64,000 bases of DNA, taken from positions 10,675,022-10,739,021 of the forward strand of contig JABAKD010000004.1 in NCBI GenBank assembly GCA_012845835.1, written 5' to 3'. The translations under genes were made by a program, and so were the position numbers. Source of the DNA: Undaria pinnatifida (Eukaryota > Sar > Phaeophyceae > Laminariales > Alariaceae). Numbering within the stretch: the first letter of the stretch is position 1; every line of letters starts with the position of its first letter. This document shows, in pieces, positions 37,601 through 49,000 of the stretch. The notes under the pieces are model-generated. The model was not told the origin of the DNA. It worked only from the letters and a program-made list of their open reading frames with translations, and did no database searches.

Positions 37601-40600
37601 GGACGACGCTCAGCGCCTTCGTGTCCACCTGCACCCCGTCCCAGCCCCCCCCGAGCCCCATGCTCCCCTCGTCATCGTCATCGTCTAGGAGAGATCGGTC
37701 GATATCCCAGTCGCCGTCCCAGTCGGGGTCGTAATCGAACTCGTCCCCCCCTCCGGCACCGGCCACCACTTGCACCTGAAATCGGAAAATATGTGATACC
37801 ACACGTCGGACACGTCAGACCCCAATTTCATATCTGGATAAGTTCGGGCAGTTTACCCATTAGCAATAGCGGTCAATGTCCCAGTTGGAGTCGTAATCGA
37901 ACTCGCCCCCCCGCTGGCGCCGGCCACGCAATAGCGGTCGATGTCCCAGTTGGGGTCGTAATCGAACTCGCCCCCCCGCTGGCGCCGGCCACGTCTTGCA
38001 CCCTCGCCCAAAAACTGGAAAGTATTTAACAGATCTGACAGATCAATTCTCATTCCATGATCTAGATAACTCAAGGTAGCTATATGTATCCATGATTTAT
38101 ACGATCTGCAGGATAATATGGAGCATGTTTTCCGGGCGGTACACGTACGACACGGGTCTCGGACACGTGTTGGTCGGGCAGCATTTATATTATACAACTC
38201 TTGCACATCACCTAACAAATGCAACTATGGGGTCGAGACTTTCTTGTAGGTCGTCATCTGTCCGATGCGTGAAAAACATTCATGTACTGTATATAGGCGT
38301 ACGTGTAATAGGCGCCGAGTACTTGGCGCCACCGCCCACCACCATGGCCAGCCACCGAAGCGCTGAAAGCAACTGTGCCGGAGGTTAGTACTTTTACTAC
38401 AGCGGGTATCCCGATTTAAGAGCACTCCGGGACACGCCGAAACAAGCGCTCTCACCTGCACAGCTCTTACCTGTAGTGGGATTTTATAAACGAAGTAAGT
38501 TTTAAGGCCGGGCACTGACTGGCTGACTCAGTCGGTATCGATTATACTGCGATGAAAATCAATCAGTATACTGGACCGCAGCACTATACTGGACTGCAGC
38601 AGTATACTGGCCGAGCGTAGCTCGGCCAATAGGCCCCCCCCCGGCTCGTGAGGGGGGCCCACTGGAGGCGCCGCCGGAGGCCCCAAAAAAACTCGTTTTC
38701 GTAAATTTTCCCATCTCAAATGGGGCTCAAGGCTGTGTTGGCCGGGGGTGGTTGCGGTCATCTACACAAAAAAAAAACAAGAAAAGTCAGGAAAAATACA
38801 TGCAACGCATGGCGACGATATGGCATTCTTCATGTTGTTTTTTTCGCGCCATGTAAATCGTGCTGACGTATTATATTTAATATGTAATATTTACTGCTGT
38901 TACTCCATCGCTCCTACCCTTGGGGCACAGGGTAGTAGGCTCTCACCAGCAAAGACAAACAAAAATGCGAAAACAAAACAAAAAAAAAGAAGGAACGCTA
39001 CTCGTACAAGTAACCGGTATCAGGTAGCAGGTACTCAACGCAGAGAAAGAGACCAAACACGAAAAAAGTGGAAAGAAGGAACGCGTGAAAAACCTCAACA
39101 GCCAGGGGGCGGCGGAGACCTTATAGTATCGTACAAACAGGAAACGGGCGAGAGGAAGGAACGCGTGAAAAGGAGCAACAACCGGGGGGGGTGGCGGAGA
39201 TCTTTCATCGAAACAAAAAAAAACTACCCCCAAAACGGATCACTGAACAACAAAGAAAAAAGGGAAGAAAACAGAGTTGGTCGGCCAAAACGACAGACTA
39301 GCAATATAGACGAGCAGCTAAAGGTTACACCGCAAGTCCGAATCATATACCAGATATCTGTAACAACAAAAATACACGAAGTCTATAAAAAATAGGAGGA
39401 CAGCATACCCAGAAAAGTAAGGAGAGAGGGGAGGAAGGCGGGGGGGGGGGGGGGTCGGAGAAGTACTGTAACGTATTCGCCAGCATTTGGTGGGTTTCCG
39501 TACTATCATATGGCGTGCTTGTTGGACGTACGTCAGATAAAACTTCTGGCGAATATACTGGCCAGGTCAATCAGTAGATTACTACTGCCTGTACATACTG
39601 AGCCAGTACCCAGTCCGAATACATTTAGTATACACGAGAAATGCCGATTTGACTGATCTCAAGTCACTACTGCTCTTATCCTGGGCTCTCTTGAATCGGG
39701 GTACAACTGTGTTGAAAACGGATTATGAATCAATAACAACTCACCACAAGTGCAGGAGCGGGCGCCCCAGAATTTCCACCTTTGGGGTGGGGGACGATCG
39801 AAACCGTCGTCCCGAACTGTTCGCAAGCATCCTGGCACACCTGACGGTAATCGTTTCCGGAGGTGGGAACAACAAACGATACGCGCACCCCAAAGTCAAA
39901 ATAAAACGGACTCGGTCTCGTAGGGCTGCGATTTTAGAAGGCACGGCTGGCTCACCCAGAAGTCGGGCTCATAAGGTAGAAAAGGAAGGTGTCCGTGCGA
40001 GCAATGAAACCTTGCCTGTACCGCTGGTTGCGCGCTGAGAACACAACTCGATAGCACGATATCAATGAATAGTTACTGTTGTGCGGACGAATTAAACAGC
40101 AGCAAAATGCAGGGAGACAAGAGTAACCAACCCTTGGGCAACCTACTCAAGTCAAGGTTTGTGTAAAAGCTTTGGAGACCCCGGGCGTTGGCGATCGCGG
40201 CGGAGTTGGGGGATGCAAAGCCCCCGTCCCCCCCCCTTCCCACTATTCATACTATACCAAATGAAGAACACACACATGAAATTGGAGCAGCGACACAGGC
40301 CAATGCGCTTGCGCGACGTTTCTCACCTCCAGGTGCTCGTACAAGCTTTGGAGGCCCCGGGGGCTGGCGACCGCGGCGCAGTCGGGGAACGCCAAGACCC
40401 GAGGGGCGCCTGATTTCACGGCAGAAGGGTCTGCCAGCGTTTCCCACACCTCAGCAAGCAAACCTGACAGTCTCGTCACCTGTTTAAGTCACAGACAAGC
40501 CACACACACCACAACCAATCAGACGGCGTTTGAAGGCTGGATGCAATTTCCAATTGGACGTTGTTTTTCGCCCTTTTTCCATCGGATGCAAGTTCCCGAA

Positions 40601-42033
40601 TTGTTGCAGAGTGTTTGTCAACTTGAGTGGTTTGAGGCGCCTGATTGCAAGGCGTGAGGGCCTGCCAGCGTCTCCCACATCTCTGCAAGCATGCCTGACG
40701 GTCTGATCACCTGCCCCAATAACATAGACCCACCACACCACTTGGGTGGCGTATGGGGATTGAGTGCCATTTTCAATTTGAGCATTTTTCTCGCATACTT
40801 TTCGCTCCGTTACCATCGTAAAATGTAGCTATCTCTATTCCCAAGTATTTTGTGGAGGCATTGCCTCAAGGTTGCAGATGCTCCCGCTTGACCAACTCAG
40901 GACACGTACAACTTTCGTTTTCAGCAGGTTCGGCATTGTACGCCCAGATCTCCGTACGAATGATTCGCAACGTACCAGTATATATTTCCGATTACAGAGC
41001 TTCATGGCTTGTACGAGTATCTGAAGAATCGGCACGGACAATGAGTTTGCTGGACGTCGGAAAAAACGATGTACTGCCGTGAAGAACAGACAGCGAGCAT
41101 CACACGGTTATTGGTACTATTGGTGCGCGGTCGAAGCACTGGGTTTGGAGCGCTGAACGCGAAATCTGAGCTCGGTTCCTCGTCGAATCCAGTTGCTTGT
41201 TGGTGAGCGAGGCCATGGCAGCTTGCAAGCACCCACCATGCAACAAGATCAATGCGCCACAGCGGTGTTGTGGGATGAGCAAATTCCCTTGCGGCGCCGA
41301 TCATGTGTACTTGTGGCATATACAGCATTATGTATCGTGTCTCTGGTACCTGGTACGCTGGATCCCAACGCCACGCCATGGCGACACAACACCCAGACAC
41401 TTAAAAGAGTACACCATAATACAGCATGCGCTGTGCAAAATAGGACCCCTGAACTAATTGCACCACCCTACTCAAACGTGGGCTTACAGCAACATGGCGC
41501 AGTCTCGTCGTACGGGAGCCGACCCTATGCCAGTACGGGCCAACGCAGCTGCCAGATGGGCATCTGAAGCGTGTCTCGCAATCTATGATACCCACTCCCT
41601 GCTCCTCATACCCACAACTGCACACACGTTTTCGGATACAGATAGTACAAATACGTGGAATTAGTGCAGGTTGCAGTAGAGTATGCTCTCTCACCGACGA
41701 TACGATCGTAGAGCAGCCTGGAAACCTTTCTTCAGCCCACGTCGTTACACCCTCAACCGAAGTAGACACGCCCATTTCGCCGCCCACAGAGTGCTGCACA
41801 AAGGATTTCCTGCCTGCTGTGTTCCGTTGCAGTGAGGCATGGTCGCTGGGTAGACGCTGTGCAACCGCGTTTGGTGCAACATGAGGGGTGCATTTTGCGC
41901 CGCCTGCTGGTCGAAAAATTTGTGTGGACCTCCTCGAGGTGGAGGAGGCCGGTGGAGGAGGTGCAACGAATCCGTGTGACGACGGAGCAATGAAGGCAGC
42001 CAGCAGGGCGATCGTCCAGAGTGTGGATGACAT
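28915..42033 (-). CDS. Predicted plastid DUF1415-family protein (9 exons, 614 aa)
   Basis: Exons: 42033-41695, 40479-40327, 37775-37550, 37064-36934, 35362-35253, 33436-33359, 32047-31957, 30285-30151, 29496-28915 (stop TGA). All GT-AG, all phases consistent, 1,845 nt. Residues 1-21 are a signal peptide (LWTIALLAAFIAPSSHG), followed at once by FVAPPPP and a Ser/Arg-rich stretch: the bipartite signal of complex plastids. Exon 3 has an acidic insert (SLLDDDDDEGS). The DUF1415 core starts at DWVEAVITGMGVCPF (exon 3/4 junction) and continues GHVRYPVTRETTAESIYREY, STTLLITPEF, LEDDIQLVFFHPQYAFRDG, AANFARRSPFPMINILR and NEEVLTEVG in the family order. The last exon is a Pro/Thr/Ala-rich tail of about 190 aa with three 11-residue repeats (PTDTVPSTVNA type). 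The molecular activity of DUF1415 proteins is not established; the conserved Cys-Pro-Phe and His-Pro motifs suggest a catalytic or metal site, which is inference. Confidence 0.9.
29290..29400 (-). repeat. In-frame 33-bp coding repeat in DUF1415 tail
   Basis: Three units of 33 bp (GTCGGTGAACTGATAGTGCT-like on the plus strand, GGGACGGTGTCA shared) encode PT(A/D)(A/T)VPST(I/V)(S/N)A repeats in the disordered C-terminal tail. All keep the reading frame. Confidence 0.85.
31260..31885. repeat. CAACACCAACA / CAGCAACAG simple repeat in an intron
   Basis: More than 600 bp of A/C-rich microsatellite, mixed (CAACAC)n, (CAGCAA)n and (ACC)n, fills the end of the DUF1415 intron between exons 7 and 8. The long Val/Leu-rich frame on the minus strand is an artefact of it. 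Confidence 0.9.
33300..33350 (+). repeat. MITE family end, solo
   Basis: TTTGCCAAAAAGCGCTACCT followed by CTACCGAAGCACACGTCC matches the right end of the CTACGATAGAGG-type elements described elsewhere. It overlaps the donor side of DUF1415 exon 6 (ends 33359). A second solo end is at about 33740-33772 (AAAAGTGCTACCTATTTATC, then GTAGCACGGGTC). Confidence 0.55.
33893..34090. repeat. Three-copy tandem repeat, about 66 bp
   Basis: Units begin near 33893, 33965 and 34026 and share TACCTAGCTAGC, AACTAGCCGGCGA, TTAGAATCAGCCAACTCCCA and GCCTAATTGC. Intronic in the DUF1415 gene. Confidence 0.85.
35653..36023 (+). mobile_element. MITE-like element (CTACGATAGAGG family)
   Basis: Begins GCACGCTACGATAGAGGT and ends GTGCTACCTGTATCGTAGCA followed by CGCGTC, giving terminal inverted repeats of about 20 bp. 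It contains the family's internal words CCGAAAACTGATTTGGGAG, CCATTGCCTAGGTATTC and GTTTCAGCCAAAAAGTGC. Target-site duplication not resolved. Lies in a DUF1415 intron. Confidence 0.7.
36790..36862 (-). repeat. Decayed copy of DUF1415 exon 4, 3' edge
   Basis: CGACCCACCCCGTGCTAGTA through ATGGACTCCGCGGTAGTCC copies the donor edge of exon 4 (36925-36980: CGACCTACCTCTTGCCAGTA, ATGGACTCCGCGGTAGTC). It encodes a broken version of the REYWQE donor end. Confidence 0.8.
37228..37300 (-). repeat. Decayed copy of DUF1415 exon 4, 5' edge
   Basis: GGAGGCAGGCCGAGAGGCGT through GGGCACACACATTCATGCCC and GTGATCACGG matches the 5' edge of exon 4 (about 37008-37070), which codes the CPF motif. With the copy at 36790 the intact exon is flanked on both sides by partial copies of itself. 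Confidence 0.75.
37858..38002 (-). repeat. Two tandem decayed copies of DUF1415 exon 3 start
   Basis: Two units of about 66 bp (37862-37927 and 37928-37996), each containing AATAGCGGTCAATGTCCCAG-like sequence, GGTCGTAATCGAACTCG and GGCGCCGGCCACG, repeat the part of exon 3 at about 37690-37775 that codes GGGDEFDYDPDWD. The poly-C run shifts the frame. Confidence 0.85.
40165..40222 (-). repeat. Decayed copy of DUF1415 exon 2, 3' edge
   Basis: AAAGCTTTGGAGACCCCGGG then GCGATCGCGGCGGAGTTGGG matches the donor half of exon 2 at 40343-40395 (CAAGCTTTGGAGGCCCCGGG, GCGACCGCGGCGCAGTCGGG). No usable donor remains. Confidence 0.8.
40610..40815 (-). repeat. Decayed copy of DUF1415 exon 2, 5' edge plus intron
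   Basis: GGCGCCTGATTGCAAGGCG through CTGCCAGCGTCTCCCACATC and CTGACGGTCTGATCACCTG copies the acceptor half of exon 2 (40405-40485) and continues into copied intron (GCCATTTTCAATTTGAGC vs GCAATTTCCAATTGGACG). Period about 225 bp. Confidence 0.85.
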
Positions 42034-43062
42034 GGTGCCTGGCTGCCTAGGTATTCGGCCCGCGGGTACAGCAGTATCAGGCAACACCAAACAACATGTT
42101 TGATCATACGAAGGAGTTCCACAAAAAAGTTACAACATCATTTAGAAGGGGGTAGGGGCTCACTCTTTTTAAAAGCTTCCCCCCTGCGGCGAAGAGACCG
42201 CACATGCTCTCCCGTCTCCCACCTCCCACATACGGCCACTGCAAGATCTGACAACGCAAGACAGACCCCGTGCCCGGTAAGGCAACGTCGGCGTCATCTT
42301 TGGTGGTGCGAGTGAAGTTGCCAACCGTTTTCGTGAGTCTCCGCCACCGAATCGATTGGATATTTTCGAAACCAAAAGTACATCTCTGGACTCTGTGGGT
42401 GGCCGTGGGTTGAATTTCAATTTTCGATTTTTCGCGCGCCATTGGCCGTTGCCCTTAGCACATGGCTGGACAAGCGCGTTTAGATCCAAAAGCTACCCAG
42501 CCTGCATGAGTGCACGAGCCCCTGTTCGGGGAAGCTGGCAGTTAATCCTGGGGTGATGCATGGCCCAATGTCATCCCTCGAGCTCGGCGCGTTCGTTAGA
42601 AGGAACTACAACAGCAGAAGAACCTGTTGACCTGATGCCTTGACTTCTGGTGGAGGAGGGGTTGAATATCCGTCTTTGAATTTTCGCGCCCCATTGGCAG
42701 CATCCCCTCGGCCTTTGGGCAAAAGTCTGTCACCGCGTAGATTCATAAGCTATCCAGCCTGCAAAAACGCACGAGGCTCTTACACGGGCAAAGTAAGCTC
42801 TGGGATAGTGCACGATCCTCTTTTTCAACCCTTTAGAACTTGGTGAAAATCCGCGATGCTTTCTCGATTGTTTTCTCCAGGAAGCGCGGTGTCTACTCTT
42901 CTTTTCTGCAGAAAACGCGATGTGTTCCTACTTGAAAAAATATCCTACACAAATTCCAAGTAAGTTTCCCCCAAAAACGTGGGTGATGCGGTCCTAAAGG
43001 GGATGCTAATACTCGCTGTTGTGTGTGATACTCCTGCAGATTGAACGGTTCACAACCACACG
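42034..43062. promoter_or_regulatory. Shared head-to-head promoter region with duplicated segment
   Basis: The DUF1415 gene (minus, ATG 42033) and the SYCP2-like gene (plus, ATG 43063) face away from each other across 1,029 bp. About 42405-42560 and 42640-42800 are a diverged tandem duplication (shared GGGTTGAAT, GAATTTTCGCGC, CCATTGGC, GCTACCCAGCCTGCA-like words). Each copy has a CCATTGG word, an inverted CCAAT box (about 42440 and 42691). Promoter function is inferred from position; no TATA box was obvious. Confidence 0.5.
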
Positions 43063-46000
43063 ATGAGCTTTCCGAGCCTTTCTGCTGAAGATATGGCCAA
43101 ACTGGTTACAGCCTGCGAGGGAGATCAGGACACTCTGGCAACCATCGAAGCTTTCTGCTCTTCCAAGACTGACGTGGAAGTACGCGAGGTGAGAATGCGC
43201 TACCATGTTCTCGCGAAATCGATCGCAGTTTAGCAATCGGCCACGTTAGGCTAAAGTGATCATCCCTATGTACGTTTACCAAACGGCAGTTTTTTGTGTC
43301 CATGTGCCCATGATGCAGTCCATCTACACGTAGTGCAGTGCGGCGCACTTCCACGTTGTCTGTCGAAATCCATCGCAGCACAGTCAGCCACGCCGGGCTG
43401 ATGTGATTACTATAGACCCTTTCGAGACCCCTACACCGATAAAACAAGTGAGAAAGTGCGATCTTGTCATGGTTTGAGCATGCCGTACGCGATAGAGAGT
43501 GCGTGCAACGCGCACATGCGACAACAGCTTGCATTGGAATCAAGCACTACGAGCTTCACCCCCTATGACCTAGCAGCCCGCGTTGCATCTTGTGAGTGAC
43601 ACTGCAATCGTACTTGTGTTCCCTCCTAACCTCCAAGCGGGTTAATAGGGCTACAGAATATGATGAACATCAGTTTTGGCCAAGCGTTTTGAGGTATCAA
43701 CTGCATCGTTTGGTGGCACCCGTGGGCGCAGTGGCTTTCATGCCCTCCAACCCATCTGCGCATGGCGCCGTGCCGCGCACGCGCACATTCTCGCGAGATC
43801 CACTCGCAGCATCAGTCGGCCGCGCTGAACTAATGCGACCGCCATGCTAGAGGTATCGTCAACAGCAGCTTTTATCATCGACGAAAGTTGAGGCCTCCAA
43901 GACATCGTTGGGTGACCCCATGGTACTCACCACCCGTGCGACTTCGCTTTCATAGCCTGCGAGGGAGATCATGACACCGTGGCAACTGTCGAGTGTTTCT
44001 TATGTTCCAAGACGACGCGGGACTACGCGACGTCCGGTGGGAGTACGTGCGGTGCGGCGCACCCCCACGTTATGTCGAAATATCCCGCAGCTGTTGGCTG
44101 CGCTGGATTCCCGTAGATCCACAAACCAAACAGCAGATTTACGAGTACTCGAGTACTCACTCACTAAGTCAAAAGTTGATATATCACAAATATCGTTCGG
44201 TGCCCACGGGTGGCCCTATCACATCAGTCGGTCGTGTGCGCTTTTGCTTTGATGGCCTCCACTCCATCTGCACATGGCGCGGATGAGATCGCCCTCGGCG
44301 TCACTGGTGCAGTGACATTACAGTCAGAACGAACTCCATAACGGCGCAGTCGACCGCGCTGTACTGATGCTATTACTAGAGCAATACTAGAAACAGCAGT
44401 GTTTAGTCTTCAAAGCAAGTTGAGATCTCAAAAGAAGATCGTATACAGCGTAACCACCGAGCTATACAGTCAGTGGTTGCGCTGTATCTTTAGCCGAAAC
44501 TCGATCCGGGATCTCTCTGACGGTTAAGCCTGCACCTCGGGTCTACTCAAGGGGCCAAGGCTGCGGTAGCGGGGGTACCGCTTTTGTTCGCTACCGGGTC
44601 TGAGCCACTCACACGAGTGCCTCTGTACGTCACGGACAAAATATGTTAGGCGATTTTCTTGGCGCAGCGAAGCTAACGATTCCATTCAGATCCACATCGC
44701 GAAAAAAAAAAAAAAAACGAAATCTAAGACCGCAAAAAGAAAAGGAAGATCACTCGCGCCAGCGACCCCGAACCATTGAAAAAAAAACCCGAAAAGTGTC
44801 CCCCCAACCGTAGCCTCGGGCGTGGGTTGCAATACCTTTAGTCAGCGCTGCCCCGAACAGGCGAGGTTATGGCGCGTATCCTAACCTAGAGGTGTGCACT
44901 ATGACGTTCAGGTATCTACTTGCGTATTTTTTACCGAACAAGAAAAATGAGACATATGGACGTCGGGGGTATCTGGACCCGGTGTTGCGCTTTAGGGTAT
45001 CGTTTGGTTTCCACTGGTGACTCTAAGGTATCTATCAGCGGTGTGCGGTTTCGTTGTTGTAGCCTCGTACCAATCTGCACATGTCACGGATCAGAATTGC
45101 TCGCGATGGAACCGATACGGTATCGCTAACGCCTGAACAAGACGCAGGTTATTACCCATCACCAGCTTCCACGAGACTGCCCTGTGAAGTCGAAGGCGGT
45201 AATCATCCGTGGCGTTCACGTGAAGGCGACAGACATAACCAAATAGCCAACATTATGCGCATGTGTTTTTCATCCCGTGGCATTGTCATGGCACTGCCAT
45301 GTGCCACTCTACGCGCCACGACAATGTCATGTTACTGACACAAGCCACACGTGCACCGCCATGGCACACCAAAAGACACATTTGTCATAGGCATAATGTT
45401 AGGGTTTAGGGGCAGGAACAGGAGTGCCATCGCACGGCAACGGCAGTCCCATGGCAACGTCAAGAGACGATTTCATGGTCATACGAAGAAAAAATTCATG
45501 GCCATGGCAACGTGTGCCATGAAAACCCATGGTAATGCCACGAATATCCGTTGAACTTCCACGGAAGCCCACGAAAGTTCGCGAAAACCCATGAGCGCCC
45601 ATAGAGTGTCATGGGATTCCATGAAATAACATAACCCTAATGGCATCGCTCGTGAAACTGGCGTTGGTTTGCTATGGCACAGGCGATAGCAGACGCATGC
45701 TACGGCAGAGGTGCGACATTTTTTTGTGAGGTTCCTCAATTTGGGAGCTTAAGATCTCTCCCAAAAACTGATTTCGAGAAAAATAAAGCTGCTACACCGG
45801 GTGAAAATTTCCATGGCCTGGGTACACAACGAGAATCCTGCAAAAAAGTGGTCTCTTTCCGGCGATTTTAGGTTAAGGAGGGTTAAGGAGCGCGCCGTCA
45901 TTCAAAAAGCTACCTCTATCGTAGCACGGGTCATTAATATATATACATATGGTACATGGTACATGGTACGGCAGAGGTGCGCCATTTTTCTCTCTGGGGC

Positions 46001-49000
46001 TCCTAACTTGGCGAGCTACACACCACATCCAAAAGAATGGGCTCGAGAAAATTAGTAGTGTAACCCCGTTAGAGCCCCAAAAGTCCCCCTATACTAACAT
46101 GAAGTAAACTTGTAAAAAAAAAAAAGCGTGTCAAGTTGTAAAGGCATTAACTCGACGAACAAACCCACATAGCCTACAAGTTATACACGAAAACAAAAAA
46201 ATGGTGCGAAACAAGAAGGGCGTTCAGATGGGTTTGGGCTAATAGGTTGAGGAGCCCCGTCATTCAGAAAATATTTTTTTATCCCAAAACGTTGTTCTAC
46301 CACTGTCGTAGCACCCGCGAATGCTGCCACAGGGGTTGGCAGTGCCTGATCTTTCTGTGGCTCCTCGTATGAGGAACTCCTCCACGTCACCCATCGACTG
46401 ACTTGGAGAAACTTAACAGTACACCCCGATCAACAACCCGAAAGTATGAGGAACTCCTCCACTTTCTCTCTTCTTTGCACACTTTTACTTTCCAGCTTCT
46501 GAACAAGCCGTGGTCACAGGTGTCATCCCTTCTCCTCCCCGGTTCTTGCCTTCAATTTTTATCGCGCATAGGGTTCAGCAATCCCACTGCTCGTCGATTG
46601 TTCATCGAGTGTTGCTAACTCACGCTCTCGCGCTTTCCGCAAGTCGATTTATCCACAAGAAAAAGTCTCAGCGAATTTATACGAGTATGCACTCGGTGGG
46701 GCTCGAACTCACGAAACTGACCTATACCAGGCTCGAGGATAACCTGATACGCCACCGGGGCGACCGGTCACCCATCGACTGACTCGGAGAAAATTAAGAG
46801 TACACCCCGATCAACAACCCGAAGGCTTAGAGGGTTAAAACGTGAAAACCTCATGAGAGCTTCGAACGATGTTGTTTATGTTCCCCGAAGTAAGGATCCT
46901 CGCCAGTCAGAAACAAATCCGTTAAAATATCCCACCCTTGTCTTAAAGCACGTCGTTGCTGCTGCTGTTGCTGCTGATTGAAGGTGGTATAGGACCGCCT
47001 AGTTCACGCCAAAGGCACGGCCATTTTCAGAACCGGTCTAGCCCGGACGATGTGCGAGCTGAATCTGAACACGTCGTTACTGTTACTGCTGCTGCCGACT
47101 GCAGGTGGTAGAGGGCCGCCTAGTTCACGCCGCGGGCACGGCCGTCTTCGCAACCGGTCTGGCCCGGACGATATGCAAGCTGCGCAGTCTCGGTGGCAAG
47201 GTCGGCTCGCACAAGACAGGCCGGGTTCTGCGGGCTCTAGGGCTGTGCGTGACCAAGGCCTTGCAGACCGGCAAGTGAAAATAACAGACCAAATAATCGA
47301 TAGAAGGGGACGGGGAGAGGGGTACAATCATTCATTGCCAGGCCGAGGCGATGGTATTGTAGTAATGGACCCCAGTTTTTATTCCAAAGCAGAGAGACAA
47401 GAAATTCCGTAGCGGTGAATTTCTCGAAATGACAAAGTACGCCTATTATTGTTTTGACCGAAATTCCACTTCATTTGTGCCCTAAAACGTGTTTATTTAG
47501 TTGATCAAGGGGTCAAGACACGCTTTACGTAAGGTCTACAGTCACCGCCGCGAGTGGCCCTTAGCAGCCGCTGCAAATGAACGGCAATCAAACTTGTCCC
47601 CCTGCCAAATCTGCGTTGTCGTTAGGCGTAGCGTAGCCTGTCAGAACGTGGACTCTCGCATCCCCACGACAGCACGGCGTTGGGGGGAGTCAATCATTGC
47701 CATGCATAGCCGTAGTATTTCAGACCAAACGACCCTCGCATCCATGCAAATACCAGAACTGAGCACGTCGGGTTTTTCATCGACCAGACAGACATTGCTT
47801 GCATCAGGCGCGCACGAAGGAGGGGGTGTACTCATTCGTGGTCTGCATTAGTCATTTGACGATTGGCCACGCACATTCCGTGCGAGGCGGAGCACCGCTC
47901 CTCCTCCTAGTAGAGACACCTCCAAAGTTGGGGGTCACTTTTGAGAGCTCGTGCGACTGGCTACCATATTTAGTCGCAGCCATAGGGTTATTCGGTTTGG
48001 CGATATGTATGTACGGCCGTCATGGAATTGTTTTTTACACTGGACAAAAAAAAGCACGTCTCAGTTAACCTTTGAGCAAGTCATACTCGGTACTTAAAAC
48101 GGGGGTGCCCCTTCCTAACGCAGCTCGAGCTTTCGAAAAAACTACTGTGCTTCCCTCGCCTCCTCAACCTCAGACCTAGCGGAACTGAGGATTTTGGCTC
48201 TGCACCGTGGTCTCCGGCAACCTGCGCTGCTTCTGTCTCTGGCGGAAGTAGTGCCGGACAACAGCGTGGGCTCGGACGCGCAACGAGCATCGGCTTCCGC
48301 CCTTGTTGCCTTTTGTGACGTGAGTTGGTGGAAGACGCGTGCCACGACAGGTATCGGTTTTTGGACAGAATACTTCGGAGCGACGCGGCTTCACTAGTGC
48401 AGACTACCGAACCGTACCCGAGATGTTTAGCACGGGCTATGTCCGCGGTGCACTACTTTTTTTTTCTGAGAGTCCTCACTCGAGAATCTCTGTTCCCCAC
48501 CCAAAACATTAATTTAGAGAAAACTGAAAATTCTACCCAGATAAAATGAACAATCCCATGGGCTAAGCATAAGATGAAAATCATCGCAAAATAACAAGAA
48601 TAATTTTAGGCGATTTTGGGGTTACAAGGAGCCCCCGTCATTCAGAATAAAACTTCTGAAATGTGCTGCCTCTGTCGTAGCGTGCGTCCCCATGTGTGTT
48701 TCATAGTTTTCTCGGTATTGATTTTTGTATCTGGGGCGTGGGACTGTGTGTATCGTGATACCCATCGATAGTTTTTCATAGTCTGCTTATGGGCCAGGAA
48801 TAGAGTTTTTTTTTACGTAGGGAACCTCAGAGAAATTCGGGAGCGCCCATACCATGCTAAATTATTTAGCAGCAAGCGTCATTATATCCACCCTTGACGC
48901 CTGCCACAGTGCAGGTAGTACGTTTTTTGCCAAACTTTTTCTCGATAACGACCCAGGATACGGTAGGCGGGGGTCACTTTCGGGGGAGGTTTTGGCAGTG

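Noticed and set aside
46685-46765. tRNA gene on the minus strand
   Set aside because: A and B boxes are present but the acceptor stem does not pair and the SINE body follows directly.
47395-47445. rRNA-like words (GTAGCGGTGAAT)
   Set aside because: Match is about a dozen bases with no surrounding rRNA similarity.
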